This document shows positions 1 through 9,800 of a stretch of DNA of 64,000 nucleotides, piece after piece. Location of the stretch: the NCBI GenBank assembly GCA_013398275.1, contig VZSE01015149.1:1-64000 (forward strand), written 5' to 3'. The position numbers were made by a program, and so were the translations under genes. Within the stretch, counting starts at the first letter, position 1. The number at the start of each line of letters is the position of its first letter. Under the pieces are notes generated by a model. It made no database searches. It saw only the letters and a list, made by a program, of their open reading frames with translations, and had not been told where the DNA came from. Source of the DNA: Promerops cafer. Taxonomy: Eukaryota > Chordata > Aves > Passeriformes > Nectariniidae.

Positions 1-177
1 TCTTTTCTATAAGTCGTTTGGCTTGAGCAGTTAATTCTCATTTTTAATTTTGATGATCTACTTGTACTTCTGTTGAGTAAAATTTCATTTTGGAGGAGTC
101 ATAATAGCATCTCTTGATGTGAGTGAGGACAGTGGGAACAGGAAAAAAAAAAACAACTCAGGTTTTCCTTAAGCAAA
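1..177 (+). other. ZNG1 intron left of the retrovirus
   Basis: AT-rich sequence without a recognised element. The junction with the retrovirus is not sharp. Confidence 0.5.
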
Positions 178-231
178 ATGATTGGTAGAATTGGTGACAA
201 GAATTGGTTGGAGCAGACAAAAGGGAATCAC

Positions 232-580
232 AGAGGTCTGGTATGGCTTTTTACCCCCATCTACCATACGCGTGAGGTTGCCACACATAGCAGGTGTATC
301 TTGGGGGTGAGTATAGGGACCAACTTCGTTTTGCCCTCTAGTCCCTGTTGTACTCTACTTGTCAATTGTACCCGTATTGGATTCTGGAGGGAAAAGACAA
401 TTGAGGAATGATAGAGGTCTGGTATAGCTTCTGCCCCTGCCTTACTCTGCTTAGGGGGTTGCTGACCACAGTAGGGCTATATAATCTTCTCATTGGCGAG
501 CACAGGGGCCAGCCTGGTCTTGCCCTCCAGTTCCTGCCTTATTCCACTTGTCAATTCCCAAGCGAACCGCCCCAGCCCCT
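232..580 (-). repeat. Diverged direct repeat of about 179 bp at the 3' side of the retrovirus
   Basis: AGAGGTCTGGTAT(G/A)GCTT occurs at about 233 and 412. Further blocks repeat at the same spacing, including TTGCCCTC(T/C)AGT(C/T)CCTG and CACTTGTCAATT or TACTTGTCAATT. The two units are clearly diverged. No coding sequence was recognised. Confidence 0.6.
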
Positions 581-779
581 CTCACTGTTTCCCGTGTACT
601 TCCCCTCAATAGACACTCGCAATCCCCATCCATTAAAATAGGACTATTACATCAATAACTGACACGATTCAAATTCCCCACCCAAAGTTTACTTAAAACA
701 GTCCTCAAGCTGGCTAGTGGAAGCTTGACTACTTTTCGGATGTCCTGGTGCTTCTCTGGTAATCTCTCACTCTCTGCTT

Positions 780-960
780 AAGAGTCAGTCTTGTCTCACC
801 TGGTCTGGATGTTATAGTCCATTCTTTGGGTTCTTCCACCAGGCCTTTAATTCTGTTGACATGAGTCCATTCACACTCTGCAGTTTGCATAGCCAGTTCA
901 GTGGTTAGCAATATCTGAAAAGGTACCTCTCCACTAAGGGGTAACGCTTTAAAACCTTTC
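780..960 (-). pseudogene. Retroviral integrase C-terminal fragment joined to protease
   Basis: The minus-strand frame in 1028-729 contains VPFQILLTTELAMQ, then WTHVNRIKG. This resembles the GPF-x-VLLTTPTA...WIHAxHVK C-terminal signature of gammaretroviral integrase. Because protease sequence ends around 1000, the body of pol between them is missing. The identification rests on this short signature. Confidence 0.55.
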
Positions 961-999
961 CCCTTTTGCACCCACAACTTGCACAGTATTTTGACTCTT

Positions 1000-1146
1000 C
1001 TCGCATCCCTTTTGAATTTTACAAACACAAGTTTTTTCAGCTCCCGTGTCTACCAAAAACTCAAATTCTTCCTCCTGGGGACCTGTTTTAAGGTTACCAA
1101 GGGCTCCTGATGGTACTGTGTCCCCAGGAGCTAGAGCCCCTGACAC
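1000..1146 (-). pseudogene. Retroviral protease fragment (DTGA motif)
   Basis: The minus-strand frame from 1146 contains FEFLVDTGAEKT, the aspartic-protease active-site motif of retroviruses. It lies directly after gag but in a different frame from the preceding gag segment. It loses similarity after about 40 residues and stops at 949. The fragment is too short to fold as a protease. Confidence 0.75.
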
Positions 1147-1148
1147 CT

Positions 1149-2500
1149 CTAGTCTTTTGCCTCCCCTCTTTGCTTGTTCTTATAAACCTTCAGGTTCCTT
1201 TCCCTTCGGGGGCAATTTCTCTTGAAGTGTCCACTTCTCTTATAATAAAAATAAATCTGTCCTTTTCTAATGGCAGTTGACATTACTCTGGCCTTTTCCT
1301 TTGCTTTCTCTTCATCCCTCCTGATGTACACTTTCTGTGCCTCTCTTAAGAGATCCTCCAATCCCCTTTCTTACCAACTGTCCAACTTCTCTAATTTTCT
1401 CCATATATCTGGCCACACATGGGTGATGAAATATATCTTTAGCAAGGTCTCTCTGGCTGCTGTATCAGGGTTGATACCTGAAGACTGCCTCATATTTTTC
1501 CTCAGTCTTTCTAGCCACTCTTTCGGGGTTTCTTCCCTCTTCTGCTGTTCATCAAATGCCTTACAAGCATTCTGGCTTTGTGGTGCTGCCTCTTTAATAC
1601 CTCTTACAATTAATGTTCTATAATCCTCCATGTTTTGCCTTCCCCCACGGTTGTTGTGGTCCCAATTAGGGCATACTGTGGACATTTTCAGATCCCCAGG
1701 AGGTCCTTGCATGTGCTCCCTTTCCCATGTCTGCATCCCAGCCGTCCGGATCATCTGTCTTTCCTCTGGTGTAAATTACACGGTCATTTTTGATTGCATT
1801 TCATCCCACATATAAATGCTGGGCCTTAAAACTTGATCTGACTGTTCTGCTAATCTAATGGGGTCTTCTAATAATTCTTTTGGCTTTTTTGAACATAGTC
1901 ACATTAGAGAAATTGCGTGGTACAGTTACAAATCTAATTTTCCCCTATGCCCCACCCAGCGGTACTTTCCTCAGAGGATATAATCTCCCTGCTTGGTTCT
2001 CATCCTTTGATCTGTTTTCCTCTCACTGTGCTATTCTGTTTCTAGTATTTTGACTAGGCCTGTCAAAGGGTAGGGGAGGTGTGGTCAGTGCCAGTGGAGG
2101 TGGAGGGGACAAGTAGTCTAATAGGTCCCATTCTTTACTCTCTATTACTTTAAACATGCTCACCCTTGCAGGCGAGATTTCTCCTTCCCAATAAGCAGTG
2201 TAGTCACTCTATTCCTGATTAAATGGTTTCTTAGCCCTTATATAGATGATTAAATGGTTTCTTAGCCCTTATATAGATGTTTAAAGCCCAACATATCCAC
2301 CCTTTGTCTGACCCATACCTCAGCCAAAGTACATGATCGGGCCTAATTTCTCCCACAGTCCACTATAATACAGTACTGTATCATCTTGGCCTCGTCCTTA
2401 TCTCTGGTGTTGGGGTCATATTTCCACTGGGCTAGTTTTCTTCACAGGGGGCTATTTGAAGGTATATCTGTTGATATCTCTTCACTTCCTCCTTCTTCCT
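1149..2500 (-). pseudogene. Broken retroviral gag
   Basis: On the minus strand, 1754-1371 encodes a capsid-like segment. It contains TPKEWLERLRKNMRQ and later a WPDIWRKLEKLD block, resembling the gammaretroviral capsid major-homology side. It stops at an in-frame TAA (1373-1371). The same frame reopens at 1361-1149 with a charged stretch and a nucleocapsid-like zinc knuckle (GHFKRNCPRRE). In that knuckle both leading cysteine positions are tyrosine, so only His and the last Cys remain. Upstream, between 2500 and 1754, matrix-like sequence is split by several stops. Not functional. Confidence 0.75.
2217..2278. repeat. 31-bp perfect tandem duplication
   Basis: The unit starting GATTAAATGGTTTC and ending TATATA(G)AT occurs at 2217-2247 and again at 2248-2278, within the gag remnant. 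Confidence 0.9.
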
Positions 2501-2611
2501 TTGGGGATTCTGTACTTGCTCCTAGTCCCGTCCTGACAGGCCCTCCTGACAAGGCTTGCCTTCCCAGTCAGCCAATTACAGGTCCTAGCCCATCTTCCCA
2601 ACAGCGAGAAG

Positions 2612-2647
2612 AAGTAAAAAAAGAAAGAAAAAGAAAGAAAGAAAAAA
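2612..2647. repeat. A-rich AAAG microsatellite
   Basis: Imperfect GAAA/AAAG units between gag and leader of the retrovirus. Confidence 0.7.
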
Positions 2648-2730
2648 ACCCCACCTTACCTTCCTCCCGGAAAGCAAAAGTAAACAAATTACCTGCTTGT
2701 AGTCCTGTATAACCGGGACGGCGCTGCTGC

Positions 2731-3120
2731 AGTCTTGCATCCTGGTGCCGTCCTGCGTAGTGTGGGGCAACTGCTGAAAGCCACCCACGTGGCCTCCTGC
2801 AGCGCCATGGCTTTTTGCCAGTGGATACCATCGGGAAGCCAGCATGGTCCAGCACTCCAGTGCCTTCCAGCGCAGCACAGGGCAGCTGCCGAGAGCCACT
2901 CACGTGGCCTCTGGTGGCACGGTGGCTTTATGCCAGCAGATACCATAGGGAAGCTGGCGCAGTCCGGCACTCTGGTGCCTTCTGATACAGCACAGGGCAA
3001 CTGCTGAAAGCCACCCACATGGGCTCATGTGGCCCTTGTACAACTGAGCTAGCCCCTGACTCTCGGCAGCACCGCGTGCAAACTGCATTCAGTGCCACTG
3101 CTGCCTCCGCTGGGTCAGCG
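2731..3120 (-). repeat. About three 115-bp direct repeats in the retroviral leader
   Basis: The motif (G/A)AGCCAC(C/T)CAC(G/A)TGG recurs with unit starts at 2776, 2891 and 3006, a regular 115-bp period. The units share GCAGATACCAT-like, CACTC(C/T)(A/G)GTGCC-like and CAGGGCA-like blocks. A more diverged partial copy is present near 3285-3370. The stretch is GC-rich compared with the surrounding intron. Confidence 0.75.
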
Positions 3121-3381
3121 AGTGCCAGAGGTTTGGCAGCACCGCGTGCAACCACACCTAGCGTGCCCCAGCCTGCCACCACCCCACCTCAACTGGGTTG
3201 GCAGCAATGGAAGCTGATTGCGCCGAGCGCACACTGGAAGCTTATAGCGCCAAGTGCCGCTCTGTGCCACTGTCCCACATGGCGCCCCCATGGGCCCGTG
3301 GCTTTATGCTGGCGCGTATCACAGGGGAGTTGCCTCAGACCCGTGCCCTCGGTTGGGCGCAGTCGGCACTGCTCGGATGTT

Positions 3382-3553
3382 CCCGCCACCGGCAGCCCTG
3401 CATGCCCGGAACCTTCCCTTCCGGTCTGCATGCGCGGCCCCACCGATCGGCGGTTCCTGCAGCCGGCGACTCCCACCGCCAGCGGCGCGGCATGCCCCGA
3501 ACCTTACGGTACACTTGTGGCCTCCACTGATTGGTGGTTTCCGCCAATCTAAC
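3382..3553 (-). repeat. Two GC-rich repeats of about 91 bp in the retroviral leader
   Basis: CCCGCCACCGGCAGC at 3382 and CCCACCGCCAGCGG at about 3473 start two similar units. Each contains GCATGCCC-GAACCTT and a GATCGGCGGTT or GATTGGTGGTT block. The long open frames across this stretch on both strands reflect GC content rather than coding. Confidence 0.6.
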
Positions 3554-3872
3554 ACCCACTAAATCCATTAACTCTCAACCTGGCCTCCCCAGGTGCTCTT
3601 GAGTTCCCCCTCCCACTGGTGGTTCTCTCCTAAGTCTCACACATACTCCAAGCACACTCCTGGACTCTGTCTCACACACACACAATACACATTTTCGTCT
3701 GCAGTTTTTTTCAGGGGGCTTTTTCTTCCCCCTCTTGCTTTTTGTTATTCAGTCTTTTGTTGTCTCCAGGGTGTCGACCTGCAATTACCGATGGTCTCGG
3801 GAGAAGTTGTTTGAGCTGCCAAACTCGGCCTCTCATCTGAAATTCCCTAGGATTACAGAGATGAGGTTTTAT

Positions 3873-3891
3873 ATCCTGGACTGAGCCCCCA
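3873..3891 (-). other. Retroviral primer-binding site, tRNA-Pro type
   Basis: On the minus strand this reads TGGGGGCTCAGTCCAGGAT. It matches the tRNA-Pro complement used by many gammaretroviruses except for one inserted base and one substitution. It lies two bases from the LTR edge, as expected. Confidence 0.8.
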
Positions 3892-3893
3892 TT

Positions 3894-4390
3894 TGTGAGA
3901 AATGATGCTAATTTTTAAAATTTCAAAGGTTTATTAGACCTTAATAAAATACAGCAAAAGGACAGAAAAAGGCGAAAGAGCAGTGCTGTGTGGAACTAAA
4001 CCGCCACGTGCTCGCCCACAAAATGGCTGCTCTGCCTTTTATACTCTTGGTGTTGCATCAGCCAGCCCTGGCCCCTTCCAAAGTCCTCCAGTCAACTCTT
4101 CTTCGCCCTGCATTGGTGGAGACTGCTTCCTTGCAACTTGATTGGAGGTCAGGTGTTATCATGCTGCGCCTCCTGGTAGCAAGCCTGCCCTCCTCCCAAA
4201 TGCCCCATGCAAGGGGGACATGTACACGCCCTCCTGCCACGTCCCGACTACCAAGGCTGTCTCTTGGCAGCCATACGAGGGGGAAAAGGGGTCTATGGGG
4301 AGAACAGAGGACATCCAAACAACAAATCACAATAACATAGCTATACACCAATAGAACTTCTCTTAACGTATACATTATATTCATCCCTTA
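3894..4390 (-). repeat. Retroviral LTR (5' LTR of the antisense element)
   Basis: The edge next to the primer-binding site begins TGTGAGAAATG on the + strand. On the minus strand the LTR has CCAAT-type boxes, a TATA box (TATAAAAG, + strand 4036-4043) and a polyadenylation signal AATAAA (+ strand 3930-3935) about 100 bases downstream, giving a standard U3-R-U5 order. The far edge, between about 4352 and 4390, is not sharply defined because no clean inverted repeat or second LTR is available for comparison. Confidence 0.8.
4036..4043 (-). promoter_or_regulatory. LTR TATA box
   Basis: TATAAAAG on the minus strand, about 100 bases upstream of the AATAAA at 3930-3935, in the position of an LTR core promoter. 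It would drive transcription antisense to ZNG1. Confidence 0.65.
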
Positions 4391-6841
4391 ATTGTGAGAG
4401 CCAACCATTGCATTACCCATCTATAACAATCATATAAAAATTCCATGCCATGGAGGTGTTTTTTATATTTCTGCGTTTACAGTGGCTGCAGATGGCTCAG
4501 AGAACTGAAGAATAATGGTTTAAAAATAAGAGAGTGATTCTTCCCGTATAAGATTTTTTTTTGTTTGGCCTACTTGGGTTTCTCCTTTCATCCTCTCCTT
4601 TGATTTGCCAAAAGGGTAGCAGTCCTGTCCTCTCATCAGTTTGTGTTAGACTGGAAGAGAGCAAATCTAACCTCATAGCAAGGCAGTTTGGCAAGTTAAG
4701 TTCATTGTGCTCTGTAGGAACTTCTGTGGAGAAGTAGGTAGAAGAGTGAGGGGAAGGGCATGATTTGCCCTTCCAAGCAGGAACTGTCTTCTAAATCAGC
4801 TCAACTATAACAAGAAATTGTGTCATGTTTTAGGTCAGCCCCTTTTCAGCTGGGTTCCCTCATACTAATTGAGATGTGTTTTATTGCTTGCAAAAATAGT
4901 GTTCTGTTTATCTTTTCCTTCATGCAGTGCTGAATTATTGTCTTAGGTCAAATATATTTGTGTTGCACACAGCAGCACTAAATTATTACTGTTTGAAAAT
5001 TAGTTTTTTAAATATTAGACTTTCAAGTAATAGAAACAACACAAAAATATTTTGAAACATTTAAATTTTGTATCTACTATTAATCTTTGGCAGCTCAATG
5101 AAAACATACATTATCTAATCAGTAAACCTGTAAACCACTGACATCTACTCCGAATAGTAGGAACTTCAGACTTTCTCAGTTGTGTACTAAGTATAAGTAA
5201 ACTTTTGTATAAAAGGACTTGCTAACTTGTTTAGTTCCTCTGGTTGTGAAGCCTGACCTCAGCAGCTGCTTATTATTGAAAGAACTTTGAAAGCCATACA
5301 GGTTAATGACATTGAGATAATGGGCAGCAATTTAAGTATGTCATGCTTCAAAGAACCAGCCCATCACAAGAAAAGCTGACAAACATCCCCATGACCAGTC
5401 AGCCAGATTGAAACTGAAGTGGTAATTGATACCATGGGTTATCACTCTGATGAATTTGTCACACTGCAATCTGAAATACTGATTTCTTTAATTGAGGGCA
5501 AACAGTTGGACAGTTTGAAGTTGCAGAACTCCAAACCTTCAACTTCCAGAACCTGATATCTGGACTGAACCTGGACTACTGACATTTGTTCTTTTCAGGG
5601 CAACAAACCTAAACAGTAATCGAATAGAATCAATACAAAGAAAAGGTCAGAGGAGAGGCTCCTGAGAGCATCTTGTTGTTATGCTCTTCTTCGGTCGTGC
5701 ACAATCAGGATATCATTTTGCTTCTTTTTACATGACAGACTCACAGTATGCAATAACCTATTTTTGTTTTCCTACAAGTAAAATACTGCTAGATGCCTGA
5801 TAATTCCAATAAAGAAAAAAAGTTTTTGAGGTTCTCAAAAATCTATATATTCCCCATGACAATTGATTCCACTTTTAATTTGGTATTTCTGTAACTGAAA
5901 ACTGAGATTTTAAAGTAATATTCCTGATACATTTAGAGCTGATGAAGGAATGCACAGGACTCTAACATTCCCAGAGATGTAAGCATAAGTGGCAAGTTCT
6001 TACTAATATTACAGCATCAGTTTGAAGTTTTACTTCCTCCAGATGTCTGTGATGTTTCTTAGTAATTGCTGCCTCCATGGCAGAGTGGGCAGAAAATAAC
6101 TTGTAGCTAGACATTTGCTGCTTCAGTGTAGTCTGTTGCTGTGTCTAAGTTAAGTGTGGCTTAGTGATGTTTAACGTTACGCTGCTGCTTGAGATGCAGG
6201 TATTTTTTTCCCTTTCACCAGTTCTTCTGTGAAGACACTAGGGCAAACAAGTGGAGATATTGAAACACCTGTAGCTTCTGATTTTGAACAGACTTGCCAA
6301 GGAGCAGTGGTTTATTCATAGAAACCTGGAAAAAGTTACTAGTTTTTACTATCAAAGTACAGTTTGTCTTGTATAGTCTTCCAGAGAAAAAGAGTGTGAA
6401 GTTACATATATGAAATGCTGTATTGCAAGCCTAGCCTGTGTTTTGTTAGTTAGCTGAGTTCACACTCATTTGTAAAATTACTGAGCCTTCATTTTCTTAC
6501 AGATGTATTTTTTCATTGTTACTGTATGTCATGGTGACTTTTTTACTTCATTGTAAAGCTGAAAAGTAATTAAAATAAATACTGTGAAGTTTTCCAACTA
6601 GAATTCTAATAGTAAAATTAATTAGAAGAGTTTCCTTTAAGGTAATTACAAATTTCTGTAATGGTGAATGTATAAATGTACTTTTTCATCATCATTTAAC
6701 AGAAAGATTCTAGATGCCATCTTCCTCAATACCTTGTTGAAAAACAGACCTCAGCTGATTTGGGTTTGGCTTTCTTTAATTGCAAATGATTTTAAATTTA
6801 ATTTGAATATGATTAATCCAATTATTTTAATTTTTGTTTAG
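4391..6841 (+). other. ZNG1 intron, no recognised element
   Basis: AT-rich unique-looking sequence. I searched for the preceding ZNG1 exon, which should end near a KYGLK-like motif, and did not find it. Isolated AATAAA sites (for example near 5807) have no gene context. Confidence 0.6.
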
Positions 6842-6888
6842 CACTTGACAGAGGAGAAACCAGAAGGCCTTATCAATGAAGCATCTCG
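6842..6888 (+). CDS. ZNG1: ZNG1 exon (HLTEEKPEGLINEASR)
   Basis: A 47-bp exon between acceptor TTTAG and donor GTATGG. It reads in phase 0 and ends with two bases of an Arg codon. It encodes the conserved HLTEEKP segment that follows the Walker B region of the GTPase domain. Confidence 0.92.
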
Positions 6889-9800
6889 GTATGGATGTAG
6901 AAACTAATTTTATATATCAAGTTAGGAATTGCCCTGTATAAAAGTTTATTGGAAGTGGGTTGTTTTATAGGGCTTTTTTCTCCTACTTTGCTTAAACTGA
7001 GGTAGATTGGTGTAATGAGATAAAATATGGAAAAGTGACTTCATGTTTCATTTGATCTTCCTGCCCAGAACTGACTCTTCTATTTTAATAGTGATGGGAT
7101 TTTATTTAAGTGAATGAGAAGCACCTGTGTTGGGGGAATTAAAAGTTTTGTGTTAGGATCTATCATGCTTGAAGCAGAACTGGAGATAGAGGAATACTTT
7201 TTAGTAAATGTGGAGCCACAATAATTAAGGGTAATTGTACCAATTGAAGTCTTCATAAAGCAGAGAGAGTTCAAGTATCACATTACAAGGACCACATGCA
7301 AGGCAATAGGGATTTGTAAAGTTGTTAAATCACTAAGTACTTTGGATTAGATGACAAAAAAACCACAAACAAACAAAATAACATGGAAATAAAAGAATCT
7401 ATCAAGCCTTGATTTGATCTGTTAAGGCGCAGAAGAACATATTGAGGAGTAGTCAGTAGTACTTCAATCATTCTCCATGGTATTCTAGTTTGAATGCTTG
7501 CCTTTCTGTACTAACAGTGTTCATACTATCTTTTGGGGCCATGGGAGAGACGATGTTTCTGTCTTACAGATAAAGTATTTGTTAGTGATGTCTTTTTCTC
7601 ACTTTTTTTCTTAATACATAGGCAGGTTGCATTAGCTGATCTTATAATCATCAATAAAACAGATTTGGTTTCAGAGGAAGAATTGAATAAAGTCAGAACA
7701 TCTGTGAGGTATGAAGCTTTTGGCATAACTGTAACACTACTGCCTCAAAAATTAATTTAAACATACTTCTTTACTGCTGTTAGAATAGAAATTATATCTC
7801 ATTATTAGATTGACAAAAATTTATAAGCTTATGAGGGAAAAGAGACTGCCTCTTGCTAAAGGTATTCCAGTACTTCTATGTACTTACACAATCCTAGTAT
7901 TTTGTCTATCTAGGTAAGATTTGATGTTATTTACTAAGGACAGGCCTTTGTCTTAAGTGTTTATGTTTTTACATTTCTGAGCAGCTGTTGCCATTTTTGA
8001 GAATTAGCAGAAGTGGAAAAAAAATCTGCTGGTGAATATGAGTTCACTAGCAAATGTAAAGATATATGGAGGAAGTCCCAAACAATTATTATCAGAAGAA
8101 CCAATGGTCTGAATCAAATTAATGATCGAAAACATTACCCTTTTCTATCAATACCGTGACAAGCCAAATTAAACACTAAAATTTTTAAATACTTTACAAC
8201 TGTATTAGTTTTCTGAAATATGAGAATAGAAATGCTTAGACTGAGCAGAGTATATTGTGAATAGCTTTGGATAGGAAAATGCTATTCTCACTCATGGTAT
8301 CTTGTCAGAACTTACGAAGTTCCCCAGCAGTTAGTGGAAACCAAATATCTCAACCCATATCTGATAACAGAGCTGGGGTGCTATTTCACGTGATGTTGTC
8401 CATGGTTAACATATTCAAACAATATATCATGGTTGTATTTTCATCTAACTAATGATTTTTCTGTTTTATTTTAGGTCAATAAATGGACTTGTTAAAATTC
8501 TAGAGACACAAAGATCAAGGTATTAAATGGCCACTATTACTAGGTACTAGATCCTGCTTCTTTTGTGACAGTTTAAAGTCAGAAATATGTAATCCAATAT
8601 TTATTTTATGAATAAGCATCTAGAAAAAAAAAATTGAGGAAGCAAAAATGTATTTTTCATTTATATTTTCTTAGTGTTCATATCTCAGAATCCCAGAATG
8701 AGTGAGGTTGGAAGAGAGCACAGTGTGTCATCTTGTCCAACCCTCTTGCCAGGCAGGGTCATCCCAGTGCACATGGCACAGGATTGTGTCCAGATGATTC
8801 TTGAATATCCCCCAAGAGGGAGACTCCACAGCCTCTCTGGGCAATCTGTTCCAGTGCTTGGTCATCCATACAGTAAAGTAGTTCTTGCTTATATTCAGGT
8901 GGAACTTCCTGTGTGTCAGTTCCTTCCTGTTCCCTCTTGTCCTGTTGCCTGGCAGCACTGAGAGGCTGGTCCATCCTCTGACACCCTCCCTTCAGGTACT
9001 TCTATACCCTGAGGAGGCCCCTCTCAGTCATCTTTTTGAGTCTGAACAGGCCCACCCCCCTCAGCCTTTCCTCATTAGTGGGGTGCTCCAGTTGGTTAAA
9101 CATCTTTGTTGCCCTCCCCTGGACTCCCTCCAGGAGCTCCATGTCTCCACTGTGCTGAGGAGCCCAGGAGCTGGGCACAGCACTCCAGGCACCGCCTCAC
9201 TAGAGCTGAATGGAGGAGCAGGATCAGCTTCCATGAGCTGCTGGCAGTGCTCTTCCTAATGCCCCTCAGGACACTCTTGGCCTTCTTGGCCACAAAGATG
9301 CACTGTCAACCAGCCTTGTGGCTGAAGAGCAGCTTGCACGGCCAGGTTGGTTTTGAGCTAATTGGTCATGTGCACTACAGTGTTTTCCTTCTATTGTGTC
9401 ACCTTAAATATTATTCTCATTGCTGCTGCAAATAAGTTGTTACTGCAAAATGACTTTGAAAGCAGTGGAAGGAAGTTACAAGAACAAAAAATAAATCATT
9501 GCACTGTTTTTTGCTATTTTTAATTGAAATTCTGACTCAGATTTCTTCTTTAATAAGGACTTAAATGGATATTTAGGAGCATTAGGACAGCAGTATATCT
9601 TCCAGACTGCTAGGACTGATTTGTGCACTTTTACATCAATTATTGGATTATTGTGGTCAGTGTTTGTAAAATACAGGTTTTTGTGATAAGCAAATTTAAA
9701 GGGAAGATAATAGTCATAACCTTAATAAAGTATACTTGGCTTTTTAAAGTTATTGTGAAACGTGGTTAGAAATTGTAGAGAAAAATATTTGCTGTTGTTG

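Larger units (their letters stand above)
180..4390 (-). mobile_element. Degenerate gammaretrovirus-like endogenous retrovirus, antisense in a ZNG1 intron
   Basis: Read on the minus strand, the element runs LTR (about 4390-3894), primer-binding site (3891-3873), GC-rich leader with repeats (about 3560-2700), gag (about 2500-1149), a protease fragment (1146 to about 1000), an integrase C-terminal fragment (about 960-800), then a noncoding stretch with a diverged direct repeat (about 575-232). Reverse transcriptase, RNase H, most of integrase and env are absent. All reading frames carry stops or shifts. The left boundary is unclear: no second LTR was seen, and 1-177 looks like host intron. The class is inferred from the tRNA-Pro type binding site and the gag and integrase similarity. 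It cannot encode a working virus. Confidence 0.8.

Noticed and set aside
1..177. 3' LTR of the retrovirus
   Set aside because: No resemblance to 3894-4390 and no polypurine tract at the expected place.
2386..2712. 108-codon + strand open frame
   Set aside because: It is the antisense of the gag start region and an AAAG-rich stretch.
3019..3562. Open frames of 78-177 codons on both strands in GC-rich sequence
   Set aside because: They coincide with GC-rich retroviral leader repeats, overlap each other in several frames and have repeat-derived composition without domains.
5795..5825. Processed pseudogene 3' end (AATAAAG followed by A-rich tract)
   Set aside because: No parent gene could be recognised upstream and no flanking duplication was seen.
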